Assembly (NCBI GenBank): GCA_030770535.1 | Contig: JASVEC010000003.1 | Span: forward strand, 1,860,001 to 1,924,000 | DNA: 64,000 nucleotides | Direction: 5' to 3' | Source: Batkoa obscura | Taxonomy: Eukaryota > Entomophthoromycota > Entomophthoromycetes > Entomophthorales > Batkoaceae | In this document: positions 1-10,645 of the stretch, piece after piece | Layout: every line of letters starts with the position of its first letter | Position numbering within the stretch: the first letter of the stretch is position 1 | Translations under genes and position numbers: made by a program | The notes under the pieces: generated by a model | What the model saw: the letters and a program-made list of their open reading frames with translations, nothing else | What the model was told of the DNA's origin: nothing | Database searches by the model: none

Positions 1-64
1 AGACATAATATTTCAAAAAATCTAAATTATCTGTTCTTTGATATTATTACTGATTTAGTCTAAT

Positions 65-487
65 ATGAAATTCTCTTACCCTCTTGTTCTTGCCTCTTTG
101 GCTTCATTAGTTTTAGGAGCTACTGTTAATGTTAACACTGGCTCTGATCTTCATCGTGGGGTAGATGAAGTAGAATCAGTCAAACTTCATGAAGCTAGAC
201 GTCACCGTAGAGATGAAGGAGAAAACTTTGGTGTCAGACGTCATCGTAGAGATGAAGGAGAAAATTATGGTGCTAGACGTCATCGTAGAGATGAAGGAGA
301 AAATTATGGTGCTAGACGTCATCGTAGAGATGAAGGAGAAAATTATGGTGCTAGACGTCACCGCAGAGATGAAGTAGAATCAGCCAAGCTTCATGAAGCT
401 AGACGTCACCGCAGAGACGAAGGAGAAAACTATGGTGCTAGACGTCACCGCAGAGATGAAGAAAATCTAGAAGCTCGTCGTCATTAA
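65..487 (+). CDS. Secreted Kex2-processed repeat peptide precursor (KEP-type)
   Basis: A 140-aa protein. Residues 1-19 form a classic signal peptide (charged start, Leu/Ala/Ser core, small residues before the cut). The rest is a chain of short acidic peptides separated by the dibasic block RRHRR. Peptides in order: DEVESVKLHEA, DEGENFGV, DEGENYGA three times, DEVESAKLHEA, DEGENYGA, DEENLEA, ending in RRH. There are thus two main peptide types, five of the DEGEN(Y/F)G(A/V) kind and two of the DEVES(V/A)KLHEA kind. Pairs of arginines are kexin (Kex2) sites, so the secretory pathway would release several copies of each peptide, as for fungal pheromones and other kexin-processed peptides. No intron; ATG at 65 is the first in frame, and an AATAATAAAA polyadenylation-like stretch follows at about 542. 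Function of the peptides is unknown; a repetitive surface or secreted acidic protein is the alternative. Confidence 0.8.
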   Translation: MKFSYPLVLASLASLVLGATVNVNTGSDLHRGVDEVESVKLHEARRHRRDEGENFGVRRHRRDEGENYGARRHRRDEGENYGARRHRRDEGENYGARRHRRDEVESAKLHEARRHRRDEGENYGARRHRRDEENLEARRH

Positions 488-635
488 ATCTGCACTTATC
501 CATATTGATCCTTTCATCCTATTACTTTAATGTTAATAGTGAATAATAAAAGGATTTTGTCATCAAAAAAATTAATTTTGTTTTTTTATATGGCTATTTA
601 TTTATATTTAATATAACTAGGACTTTAAACAGCGT

Positions 636-2807
636 TTATATATTCAATTCATTTCTAACCCAGTTTTCTAGCCCATTAAGTACAACTAGCTGTTGCTGTT
701 GTATTCCGACTGGATCGAATGAGAAGGTTTTAACTATTTGATCCTTTTCAACAACATTGACTTTAGAGTTGATAAAGTCTAAGGATAGTTGATGTCTTAA
801 TTTAACTGTGTTGGTGATATCACTATCAATTAATGTCCTTAAATAGTCAATCAATTTTGGAATAGTTAAGACTAATACACCATTGTTAATCGCATTTCTC
901 TTATAAGTTTCTGAATATGAACCAGCGACTATAGCTTGTATTTTACATGCTTTAAATACGGTTGCTGCCTGTTCTCTACTAGACCCTGTACCAAAATTAT
1001 AACCTCCGATTAAGATATCCCCCTGGAAATTTTATTAAATTAAAAAACTATTTATAAGAATAAGCTTACCTCTTTTAAGATATTTAAAAAGTTAGAATCG
1101 AAATTTTCCATAGCAACATTGCGCATTTCACTCATAGTCAAATTATCATTATAAGTATGTTTTCCAGCGTAAATGGCATCAGTATTTAAATTATCTTTAT
1201 TCCCAATGTATAATATTTCTCCACTTATACTACTAGGAAATCCCTCTAATGTCTCATTTTTCTTATCCGTTTTTTCGCTCTTAGTAGTAGGTACTTCAGT
1301 TATTTCAAATTTTGCTGGTTTCTCCGTTGAATTAATTTTAGGTGGTGCACTAATATACCCATTTAAACACGAAGCAGCCACGACAGCTAAAATTATTAGT
1401 TTCAGTTCATCATAGCTAAGATTATATCGATATACCTGGGGATGCTAAATAGGCGAATGCGTTCTTTGATCCCATTCTACCTTTGAAGTTCCTATTGGAT
1501 GCAGAGATACCTACTTCTCCATCTGTTAGAAGACCGGTTCCTAAACCTACACAAGGTCCACAACCAGAAGGTAATGATATAGCACCTGCATTAACTAAAG
1601 TATTCCAATAGCCTAGGTTTTCAGCATCCGCTTGTACCTCTTTTGATGCAGCAGCAATGTAAAATTGTATGCCGTCTTTGATTTTTTTCCCATCTAATAT
1701 TGAAGCTGCTTGTTTGATATCACTCAACCTTGAGTTAGTGCATGAAACTAAATATGCTTTATTTACTTTTATTTTTTGAGCCTCTAAATTGTTAGCTGAA
1801 TCTGCTATGCTAATTGAGTTTGGCCCACATACGTAAGGCTGGATTGTGCTTAGGTCCAATTTGATATGTTTTGAGTACACAGCATCCTTATCTGAATGGA
1901 TTGGCTCATTTCTCAATCTATCAATTGACTCTTTATTAATTCTTTCATGTTTGTCACCCAACTTTAACATCCTTTTATTATAATAATCAATAGTAACATC
2001 ATCTATTGGAAATATACAGCCAAGAGCACCCCATTCAGTTGACATATTAGAAATGGTCAATCTGTCGTCAATGCTCAATTTACTATTGGGACTCACTTCA
2101 ATGATATGGTTTAATACTTGATCCTTGTTGAACAAATGGCATAATGTAATAATAACATCCTTTCCAGTAACACCTTCATTTAATTCATTAAGGAATTCTA
2201 ATTTGACTACTTTAGGTACTTGCCACCATGTTTTACCAGTAGCCCAAACTGCGGCTGCGTCAGTTCTTACCAATGGTGTCCCCAAACAACCTACACCACC
2301 ATACATATTTGAATGTGAATCACTAGCTACTGTAAATGTATTTGGGATAGCATACCCTTGTTCTATCATTATTTGGTGACCTATTCCATCACCAGCTTTA
2401 TAAAAATCAACACTGTTACTTTTAGCAAATTGTTTAATATTTTCATATTTTGCTAAATTGATATCACTTTTGTTTTGTACATCATGATCTATTGTATACA
2501 CTAATTGAGAAGGTTCATACACTTTCTTGACTCCAATAGATTTAAATCTAATATGTTTAAAAAAATAACTATATTTAAATAATACTTACTTTTTTATAAC
2601 AGCAGCGGTATTATCATGAGTCATAATACGGTGTGGCTTAATAGTAACAAAGTCACCTGCTTTTACCAACTCTGTGTTATTTAGTACATATTTTTGGGTT
2701 ATTTTTTCAACTAAATTCTGTCCATGGATTGTCCTACTAGAGGATATACCTCTGCTGTTTAGCTTGGTTGGATTGGCCTTAGTAGCTTTTATAAAGTTCA
2801 TCAACAT
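636..2807 (-). CDS. LYS4: Homoaconitase, mitochondrial (lysine biosynthesis)
   Basis: Converts homocitrate to homoisocitrate in the fungal alpha-aminoadipate lysine pathway, a mitochondrial [4Fe-4S] enzyme. Four exons join in frame: 2590..2807, 1436..2547, 1070..1386 and 636..1022, giving 677 aa, close to the ~690 aa usual for Lys4. The N-terminus is rich in Lys, Arg and Ser and lacks acids, as a mitochondrial presequence. Visible aconitase-family motifs are DHDVQNKS, ASDSHSNMYGG, the cysteine sites LVSCTNSR and PSGCGPCVG (three cluster ligands), and the C-terminal swivel motif GTGSSREQA. Introns are 42, 49 and 47 nt. The motif order and DHDVQNKS favour homoaconitase over aconitase or isopropylmalate dehydratase. 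The gene is divergent from mL60 across a 600-bp gap. Confidence 0.93.
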
Positions 2808-3408
2808 TATTTAATTGAATTGATAATCTTGATCATATCATTTAGTCCTTTTTATACTATTTTCTGTTAATGACTCATTGTTTATCATTTCCTGCTTTAT
2901 TGTGATACCTTAAACTTGATTTTTATGGTTAGTTTTCATTTAATGTCTTTTTTTAGCAACAACATACATTGACATCTTTAAATACTAACTTATTTAAGTA
3001 ATGTAACACTAACTTTTTTACACATTATTTTAAATATGTTAAAACTCTGACAATATATTACTCCTTGCTCACAAATAATAAAACAATAGTATTAAAAATA
3101 AGTTTAGGTATTTTATTTCGCAATATTTTTTTCTAACAAGAGCTATTTTTTACTTAGGACTTTATAGTTCTAAGTTTATTCCTAATACTTTATTGGAATA
3201 TGGATTTAATGTTTGAGTTTTAAACTTAAAATTGTTAATATTAATCATACTATATTATTACTTATCTAAAGAATAAATAGTCTATTTCAATTATAAAAAG
3301 TCTCTACCGAAAAGAACACACTTTTAAAACAATTTGTCATGATTGGATAAACAATTAATCCCATTATTATTTTTATCTTTTGGAGCGAAAAAATAACTCT
3401 TTTAAAAT
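2808..3408. other. Intergenic region, LYS4/mL60 divergent promoter space
   Basis: About 600 bp of A+T-rich DNA between the divergent start codons of LYS4 (minus) and mL60 (plus). Both promoters must lie here. I see no further gene, repeat or clear operator. Confidence 0.5.
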
Positions 3409-3825
3409 ATGTTTGGAGCATTTAGAGCATCGAGTGTAAGCTTAGGTGGATTATTATGGTAAGATACTTTTTTTAAATAAAGTTATGAAGCTAAATAACA
3501 AATAGGAAAGTACCATGGAGAATGAGTGCTAGTCGTAAGGCTAATGTTCGTAAGAGATTAAAGCAAGTAGATGAAGTAGTCGAACAACTTAATCAATCCG
3601 GGTTTACATGTAGACGATTGGTATATATAATATTTAAACTAGATATGATTTAACTAAACGATTAAATAGGAGGAATTCAATAAGTTACCTAAAGAAAATG
3701 AAATGACTCCAAGAGAAAAATATACTGTATTTTCAAAATCAGCTAAAGGACATCGTAAAGCCCTTCATAAAGTTCCAAAATATACAAAAACACCTCATCC
3801 AAGAGTTTCCCCACCAGGATTTTAA
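3409..3825 (+). CDS. MRPL31: Mitochondrial large ribosomal subunit protein mL60 (MRPL31 family)
   Basis: A small fungal-specific protein of the mitochondrial ribosome large subunit. Three exons (3409..3458, 3506..3620, 3670..3825) splice in frame to 106 aa. No exon is long enough to stand out alone, but together they match yeast Mrpl31 from end to end: start MFGAFRAS, then GGLLWKVPWRMS, a basic middle with KRLKQVDEVVEQL, then PKENEMTPREKYTVF and HRKALHKVPKYTK. Introns are 47 and 49 nt, each GT...TAG, and the second has a TAACTAA-like branch site. The family is about 130 residues in yeast; this copy lacks part of the middle. Expected role is structural in mitochondrial translation. Identification rests on the conserved GGLLWK(I/V)PWRMS block, which is near diagnostic. 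Confidence 0.92.
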
Positions 3826-4945
3826 GCAATCAGTGTAAAAGGGTACTAAAAAAATTTAAAGAAATAGATGATTTAATTTAACTAAACTATTTTGGTAACA
3901 TTTTGAATTTAATTAACTGTAGTTATAGATTTTTTATTTTTACAAATATATTTAAAGCTTAGTGTAGCAGTGTCTTTTATTTTAGTCACATTCATATTAA
4001 ATTTATCTACCAAAGTCAAATTTCATAAAGCAGTAGAAAAATAGCTTAAGCAATTTTCTGTAAGAATATACATATATATAACAAAATAAGATGGGTTATT
4101 TTTATTTTATTTGATAGCTCAAAGTTGATGTACATGAATATTCAAGTGTTTAAAACAATTCTTATAGTTTTGTATAGCTACAAGGCTATGAATTATTGTA
4201 AACTATGGGACAAAGTAATTTTTGTGTTTAATCATATCTGATTTTATTTTTAGTTAAAAAATTTCGAGTGATAATCAGCCTACTATATCAAATAAAATTC
4301 ATATTATACCATCAATAAGTATGTATAAAGCTAACAAAATTAACTACTATATTTTAATCTTCATACTATAAATTATAGCTTTGTTTTACTGCCTTAAAAT
4401 TATACTATTTTAATATTTACACTTTTTAACCCTTTGAGTACTAATAGTCTTAAAAAATTCTGTTCGATTAGATTATGATTTCGAATCGACCCTATGTCAG
4501 CTAGATCAGTTTTTTTTGACTCAATACCCAAAAGATTAATTTGGTCTAAACCGTGTGAGTAATGTTCGTCATGATTTTGTTTTGATTTAAAAACATATGC
4601 ACGCAAATGCTTGCCCACACTATTCAAGTGGTTAATACATCAGAATATAAGAATAATATTAAAGTCGGAAGAATTAAAATTGAATTTTTATTATTTTAGA
4701 CTAACATTGTTTTGTTAAAAACAGTACTATATTATTATAAAATAAACGTTATCAATGATATTACAATTGAAATTAATATTTATAATATAAGATTAAATTT
4801 ATTATTTTTAACTTTATTTTTATTGCAAAGTGGTAAATCTGATTAAAAGGCAAAAGGAAAATATTGACGAAAAGACTCGGCCGAAGTTATTGTAAATAGA
4901 AATTAAGATTGCGTATTACTGAAAGCATAGAATTTAACTTAAAAT
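3826..4945. other. Intergenic region between mL60 and beta-tubulin
   Basis: About 1.1 kb, convergent between mL60 (plus) and beta-tubulin (minus), so mainly 3' flanks. A 75-codon minus-strand frame at 4400..4627 starts with TTG and resembles nothing I recognise. No MITE copy seen. Confidence 0.5.
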
Positions 4946-6364
4946 TTATTCCATACCTTCGTCATCGTAATGAGCTTCTCCTTCCATTTCACCCATATCT
5001 TCTTCAGCTTCATACTCAACATCTTCACCAACAGTAGCTTCTTGGTATTGTTGATATTCGGATACTAAATCATTCATATTGGACTCGGCTTCAGTGAATT
5101 CCATCTCATCCATACCTTCAGTAGTATACCAATGGGTGAAAGCTTTACGACGGAACATAGAAGTGAATTGTTCGTTAACACGTTTGAAAAGCTCTTGGAT
5201 AGCAGTGTTGTTACCAACGAAAGTAGATGACATTTTAAGACCTGCTGGTGGAATGTTACATACAGCAGTCTTAACATTGTGTGGAATCCATTCAACGAAG
5301 TAGTCTGAGTTCTTTGTACGGACATCAGCCATTTGTTGTTCAACTTCTTTCATTGAAAGACGACCACGGAAGAAAGCAGCGCAAGTTAAATAACGTCCAT
5401 GACGTGGGTCAGAAGCAGCCATCATATTTCTGGCATCAAACATTTGAGCAGTAAGTTCTGGAACAGTAATAGCGTTGTATTGCTTAGAACCTTGGGCAGT
5501 AAGAGGAGCAAAACCAATCATGAAGAAATGAAGACGTGGGAAAGGAATTAAATTGACAGCAAGTTTACGTAAATCTGCGTTAAGTTGTCCTGGGAAACGA
5601 AGAGAGGTAGTAATACCTGACATAACTTGGGAAACGAGATGATTAAGATCACCATAGTTAGGGCTAGAAAGTTTAAGAGTACGGAAGCAGATATCATAAA
5701 GAGCTTCGTTATCAATACAGAAAGTTTCATCAGCATTTTCAACTAAATGATGTACAGTAAGGGTAGCGTTATAAGGTTCAACAACAGTGTCTGAAACTTT
5801 TGGAGATGGAACAACGGAGAAAGTACACATCATACGATCTGGGAATTCTTCACGAATCTTAGAAATAAGAAGAGAACCAAGACCTGAACCAGTACCACCA
5901 CCAAGAGAGTGGGCAACTTGGAAACCTTGAAGGGAGTCACAACCTTCAGCTTCTTTACGGACAACTTCGAGGATAGAATCGACAAGTTCAGCACCTTCAG
6001 TGTAATAACCTTTGGCCCAATTGTTACCAGCACCGGATTGTCCATAAATGAAGTTATCTGGTCGGAACATTTTTCCAATAGGACCGGAACGGATAGCATC
6101 CATTGTTCCAGGTTCTAAATCGACTAAGATAGACCTAGCCAAATTAAAATTTTGTAAATATCAAGTATATTAAAATTACCTTGGGACATATCTACCGTCA
6201 GCAGCTTCGTTGTAGTAAACATTGATACGTTCTAATTGTTGATCATCAGATCCACCATAGATACCATCACTGAGAATACCATGTTCTTCAGAGATAACTT
6301 CCCAAAATTTGGTACCGATTTGATTACCACATTGACCAGTTTGGATATGAACAATTTCTCTCAT
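4946..6364 (-). CDS. TUB2: Beta-tubulin
   Basis: Subunit of the alpha/beta tubulin dimer that builds microtubules; binds exchangeable GTP. Two exons (6180..6364 and 4946..6134, intron 45 nt) give 457 aa. Visible hallmarks: the MREI N-terminal autoregulatory tetrapeptide, GQCGNQIG, the tubulin signature GGGTGSG, and [16 protein letters not shown]. The C-terminal tail after SEYQQYQ is acidic and about a dozen residues longer than in most beta-tubulins, ending DDEGME. Residues linked to benzimidazole response in fungi (Phe167, Glu198, Phe200, in FSVVP and DETF) are the sensitive-type ones. The lone intron sits after the codons for YVP, typical of short early introns in fungal tubulin genes. A cluster of CCAAT boxes lies 95-235 bp upstream. 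Very confident call. Confidence 0.98.
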
Positions 6365-6458
6365 TTTATAGTATTAGTATTAAACTTATTAAAGGAGGTA
6401 GGTATTGTGTAAAATTCTCAATTTATTTGTTTTATTAAGGGTGATGTATTAAAACCAA

Positions 6459-6598
6459 CCAATCCAATCAACTATTGCTTTATGGAATTGAGATATGGCC
6501 AATCATACTTGACCATTCAATCAGAACAGGAGATTTTTATTTCCCCCATTCATCCAATAAGAGTTCTAAGTTTTATGGGTGGTTCTTATTGGCCCAAT
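6459..6598. promoter_or_regulatory. Cluster of six CCAAT boxes upstream of beta-tubulin
   Basis: CCAAT or its complement ATTGG occurs at 6459, 6464, 6499, 6554, 6588 (complement) and 6594, all within 140 bp starting about 95 bp upstream of the TUB2 start codon. Fungal CCAAT boxes are bound by the HAP/NF-Y complex. The density stands out in DNA this A+T-rich. Binding is inferred. Confidence 0.5.
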
Positions 6599-7749
6599 AA
6601 GGATTGAAGTATTATACAACTTATTGAAACTGACAAATTAAATTCAGATCATCCAAGATTTTTTAAACATGAAGATAGGAAGTCAAAAGTGATTGGATTT
6701 AATAATTGAAATATAATTCTCCCATTTGATTTATTTAAATTTAGTTGGGGAAGAAGCGGCTATTAACAAAATAAATCCCATCAAGAAACTATTAAGCTTT
6801 GGATTGAAAAAACGTCACAAATTTATTAATTGATGGCTTAAAATAGTCAATTTGAAATAAAAACAGGTTCAAAAAGACTATTTTAAAATATTGGCCAAAG
6901 CAGCTATCTGTCAAATATTTATTTATTAATAATAGCTTTGTATATTAAAAGAGCTTTAGATTATAGCCGCGATTTATTTAAACTATAGGTAATGTATTTT
7001 AATAATAATGCTTTTTCCTAAATAAGCACTATATTATAAAAAACCATTGGCTAAAAAATATAAATATTGTATTGAAAGATGTATTTGAAAATTAAAAATT
7101 AAAAATTGTTTACTGGATTTTTATATTTTATTCTGTTTATAAAAATGTTTAAAAGCTCTACACTTTATTTATAAGTTAATGTCTCTTAAAACAATAATTC
7201 AAATAGGATATACGGTATTATACTATAAGTTTAAAGTAACAAAGGCGTTAATAAAAAACCGGTGGAAATTAAATAATTTTAAATTGCCTTATTTTCGAGG
7301 ATGTATTTACTCTTATTAACTTTACTAAAGCTACTGATTTTTAACTATCAATTAATTTGGATTCATATTATGTCGTATTACTTTATAAATTTATATTATT
7401 ATTTGTGTATTCGTATACTTAAGTTTCATGAATAAAGCACCTAATCATTCAACTATTATTCATAATTCAACATTTAATAGTGCTATTACAATAAAATTAT
7501 ATCTTAATGTAACCAAGCATATAAATTGATAATAATAGAGCATTGCAAAAATAGAATAAAAGTTGCGTACATCATTTTGTAGCACTTGATAATACTCATA
7601 GAAGGAATATTGACTCACTCTGAGGGTTAAATTTTATAATAACATTTGTATTTTTGAAAACTAAAACTATTATCTTAATCATTTATTCAAGCATTTTATA
7701 AAAAACAATTAAACAAAGAGATAATTGGTACATGCGCCACACATTGTAG
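6599..7749. other. Intergenic region, upstream of TUB2 and downstream of P450
   Basis: About 1.1 kb of A+T-rich sequence with no open frame of note, no tRNA and no MITE copy that I can see. Confidence 0.4.
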
Positions 7750-9322
7750 CTAGATCTTAGTGAAAATGACTTTCAAGTTTTTAGGACTAAACAAACCCAA
7801 GGGCGGTAATTTAGGGTAGTTATTATGTGGCGAGTTTCTTGGCAAGGTGATATTATATTCCAGCAATAAAGAGATTAAAAACACTTTTTGTTCTAATATA
7901 GAAAATTGATTTCCTAAACACATCCTAGAGCCATACCCAAACGTAAGTAACATATTTGTCATTTTTTTGTCTATTTTGGCCTTGTCGTTTTCAACCATTA
8001 AAAATCGTTCGGGCTGGAATTCTTCAGGGTTTTCAAATAAAGCTGGGTCTTTCATTGCTAGCCCTACATGTAGTACTATTGATTGATCAGTATTAAGAGT
8101 TAGGCCATTATCTAAGGTGACAGGTCGACTTGTCTTACGAGTAATTGTAGGTGCTACAGGTATTGATCTTAAAGTCTCATAAATTACGGCATTCAAATAT
8201 GCCATTTCGTTTAAAACACTTTGATTTGAGCTCAACACCTTTAATGGATTCTTGTCCCCCAATATATCTTTTATCTCTTGCCTTAGCCTTCTCTGAATCT
8301 CCTATTTATTAATTAGTACTGTAATTACTTATGTGTAACCGTTCTTACCGGATATCTTGCTAAATAATATACAGCTGATGTTAATGTATGGGCAGTTGAA
8401 TCATGCCCAGCGATAAAAAATACGATGGCATTATTCTAAAATAGAAAACTTAAAGATGAAACTAATAATAACCAATAAATATTACAATAATTAACTCATC
8501 AGTAAGTCCTTCAGATTCACTATCAGAGGATTGTATCATTAAGGACAATAGATTGGAGCGCTTTCCCTTCTCATTAAACGAATTCAGTTTCTTTCTTTCG
8601 CTATCAATCAATTCCTTTACATAGTTACGGAATTTGGTTGAATCACTATATAATCTTTTTCTTGACGGAAAAGGAAAGTAATCCAAAAATGGTAGCATAA
8701 GGAATAAAGGGTTCAAAATTTCATCCAATAGGTTATTATATAAGTAGGCCATTTCATTATCCTGATTGTTAACAGTATTAAAATCAATATCAAAAACAGC
8801 TAATCCTAAACTATCTAAGGTAGCTACTTTAAAAACTTCTAAAACTTCGACTTCTTTGTCGAAATTATTTTGGATTTTGTTGCTCATCTTCTTCGCAACG
8901 TTTACAAAAATATCTATGTCCCATCCTTTTTTAAATGCTCCATTTATTACCTTCTTGTGTATCTTCCATTCCCTTTTATCTAATTCGGCGATATTTTTTC
9001 CTATTAAACCAAAATCATTCATCATTTCACTTTGTTTGATCTTTATATAGGTATCATCATCAAGAAATATCTTTTTAATGATTTCAATGTCTTTTACTGA
9101 AATAAACCATCTACCTAAAAACACAGTTATGAACTGGTTTTCTGAAAACAAGGAAGTCATCAGAAAATCATCACGTATCTGTCCAGAAGTTCCAATTATT
9201 ATATGGTAAAGCATTAAAAGCGTACTCACACTAGGGAGGTGCGATACGTTTTTAGTAGGTTGAAGTTTAGAGTAAAAATATAGAATTAAAGATATACTAA
9301 ACAATAATATGTATAAAATCAT
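7750..9322 (-). CDS. Cytochrome P450 monooxygenase
   Basis: A haem-thiolate monooxygenase, likely anchored in the endoplasmic reticulum by the N-terminal hydrophobic helix (residues ~1-18). Three exons, all in phase 0: 8486..9322, 8349..8435 and 7750..8301, giving 491 aa, normal for the family. The short middle exon carries the I-helix oxygen-activation motif AGHDST; exon 3 carries the K-helix ExxR in YETLR, the PERF motif, and the haem loop FGYGSRMCLGNQ with its axial Cys. All catalytic hallmarks are present, so it should be active. The overall look (AGHDST, PERF, FGYGSRMCLG) resembles CYP4/CYP52/fatty-acid-hydroxylase-like clans, but substrate cannot be told from sequence. Its upstream flank, within about 70 bp of the ATG, runs into a tandem pair of MITE copies. 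Confidence 0.93.
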
Positions 9323-9385
9323 TTTTCTTTTTTCTTTTTTTTTTCTTTTCTTTTATACTTTAAAAGGATAGCGCTACTTTCTATT

Positions 9386-9592
9386 ATATGGGGATGTATT
9401 TTTGTATTTAACAATTTTGTTAACAATTTTTCCACCTAAATAGCGCTTGAAAGATAGAAAAAATAATGAAACCAAAAAACATCCTTATATGGGGATGTAT
9501 TTTTATGTTTAAGAATTTTACCAACAATCTTTCCGCCCAAATAGCGCTTAAAAAATGGAAAAAGTAATAAAACCAAAAAAACATCCCCATAT
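9386..9592 (+). mobile_element. Tandem pair of ~105-bp MITE-like elements
   Basis: Two head-to-tail copies (9386..9490 and 9487..9592) sharing the ATAT between them. Each begins ATATGGGGATGTATTTTT, carries the core AATAGCGCTTAAAA and ends near AAACATCC(C/T)(C/T)ATAT. The ends are terminal inverted repeats around GGGGATGT flanked by TA-rich sites, as in small non-autonomous TA-targeting DNA transposons. No coding capacity. Confidence 0.75.
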
Positions 9593-10545
9593 GTAACTTA
9601 TTTTTTAATTTGTTCTTAAAGTTTTTCAAAGATAAACTATAAGGCTATAATTTAAAAAACTCGGATCGTTGTTGCTCCGTTAACCCAATTATTTCTTTCA
9701 CAAAATTTATTTAAAATTAATATGGCGCAACTTGGATATAAAATTTAAATTTGTTTAATAATAATTAGTATTTTAAATAAGCTACTACCAAGTCTCTAAT
9801 GAAATTAACAAAAATGCTTTTAATAGAATCTAATAAATGTAAGTAGTTTTAGTGCTAATAAAGAAAGCTTAATGAAAAAGACAGCTAAAAGTATAATATA
9901 TAGGTGATTAGAATTTAAACAATAAAGTTGAAAAGTGTAGTGACATGATATATTTGCCCAATCACTAGCAGCTATGAAGTTTTAAAGTAATTGGGGAAAT
10001 ATTCTGCGCCATCATACTTTTTCGATTGATTAAATCCACTTTATTTAAGGATTGCAATATATTTTATAGTTAAGCATTCTTGTAAGTTGAAAAAGTAAAA
10101 AGCGGGAAAAAAGAACAAAGTATAGCTAACTTATATAATACTATAAATATATAATAACTACGTTAAAATTATTGACAGATATTTTTATTTGTTTAGGAAT
10201 TAAGCTAATATTTTTTTGAATTTTGATTTTAAAACTAGGCAAAATCTTCAAGTAAGAAACATTCGCATACATTTTATACAAAAGTTATATCTGATTATCA
10301 TTATTTATGACCAAAAAAATCTAACACTGTACACTTAAATAAAGTTTTACACTGTTTGGCTGATGAACAATACCCAAATTTTAAATAAAACTAATATAGG
10401 ATATTTTCTGCTTTTTCCATTAGCTTTGCTTTAATATTAAATTATTTCTCTCAGGGATAATAATTTGAAGCTAATTGGTTCTTTTGATTTTAATTTTCGA
10501 ACCCTTTTAGACAAGTTAAATTACCAATTTATAAAAAAAATTTTA

Positions 10546-10645
10546 GGGATATATTTTTGTGTTTAAGAATTTTACTAACAATCTTTCCACTCAAATAGCG
10601 CTTAAAAGATGGAAAAAGCGATGAAGCCAAAAAAAACACTCCTTT
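10546..10645 (+). mobile_element. MITE-like element, decayed ends
   Basis: Same ~105-bp family: the core AATAGCGCTTAAAAGATGG and the GATGAAGCC segment are intact, but the first bases and the right terminal repeat are degraded (right end reads ACACTCC then poly-T). Confidence 0.65.

Noticed and set aside
176-377. Frames inside the Kex2-type gene on both strands; tandem units as a CRISPR-like array
   Set aside because: They are shadows of a coding tandem repeat; units are contiguous with no unique spacers and the genome is eukaryotic.
4400-4627. 75-codon minus-strand frame as a gene
   Set aside because: Begins with TTG, no ATG context, no recognisable motif and no splice partner found.
65-9322. 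A modified-peptide (dikaritin-like) cluster made of the repeat precursor, the P450 and the tyrosinases
   Set aside because: Housekeeping genes (LYS4, mL60, TUB2) lie between, the tyrosinases are over 40 kb away and no UstYa-type protein is present.
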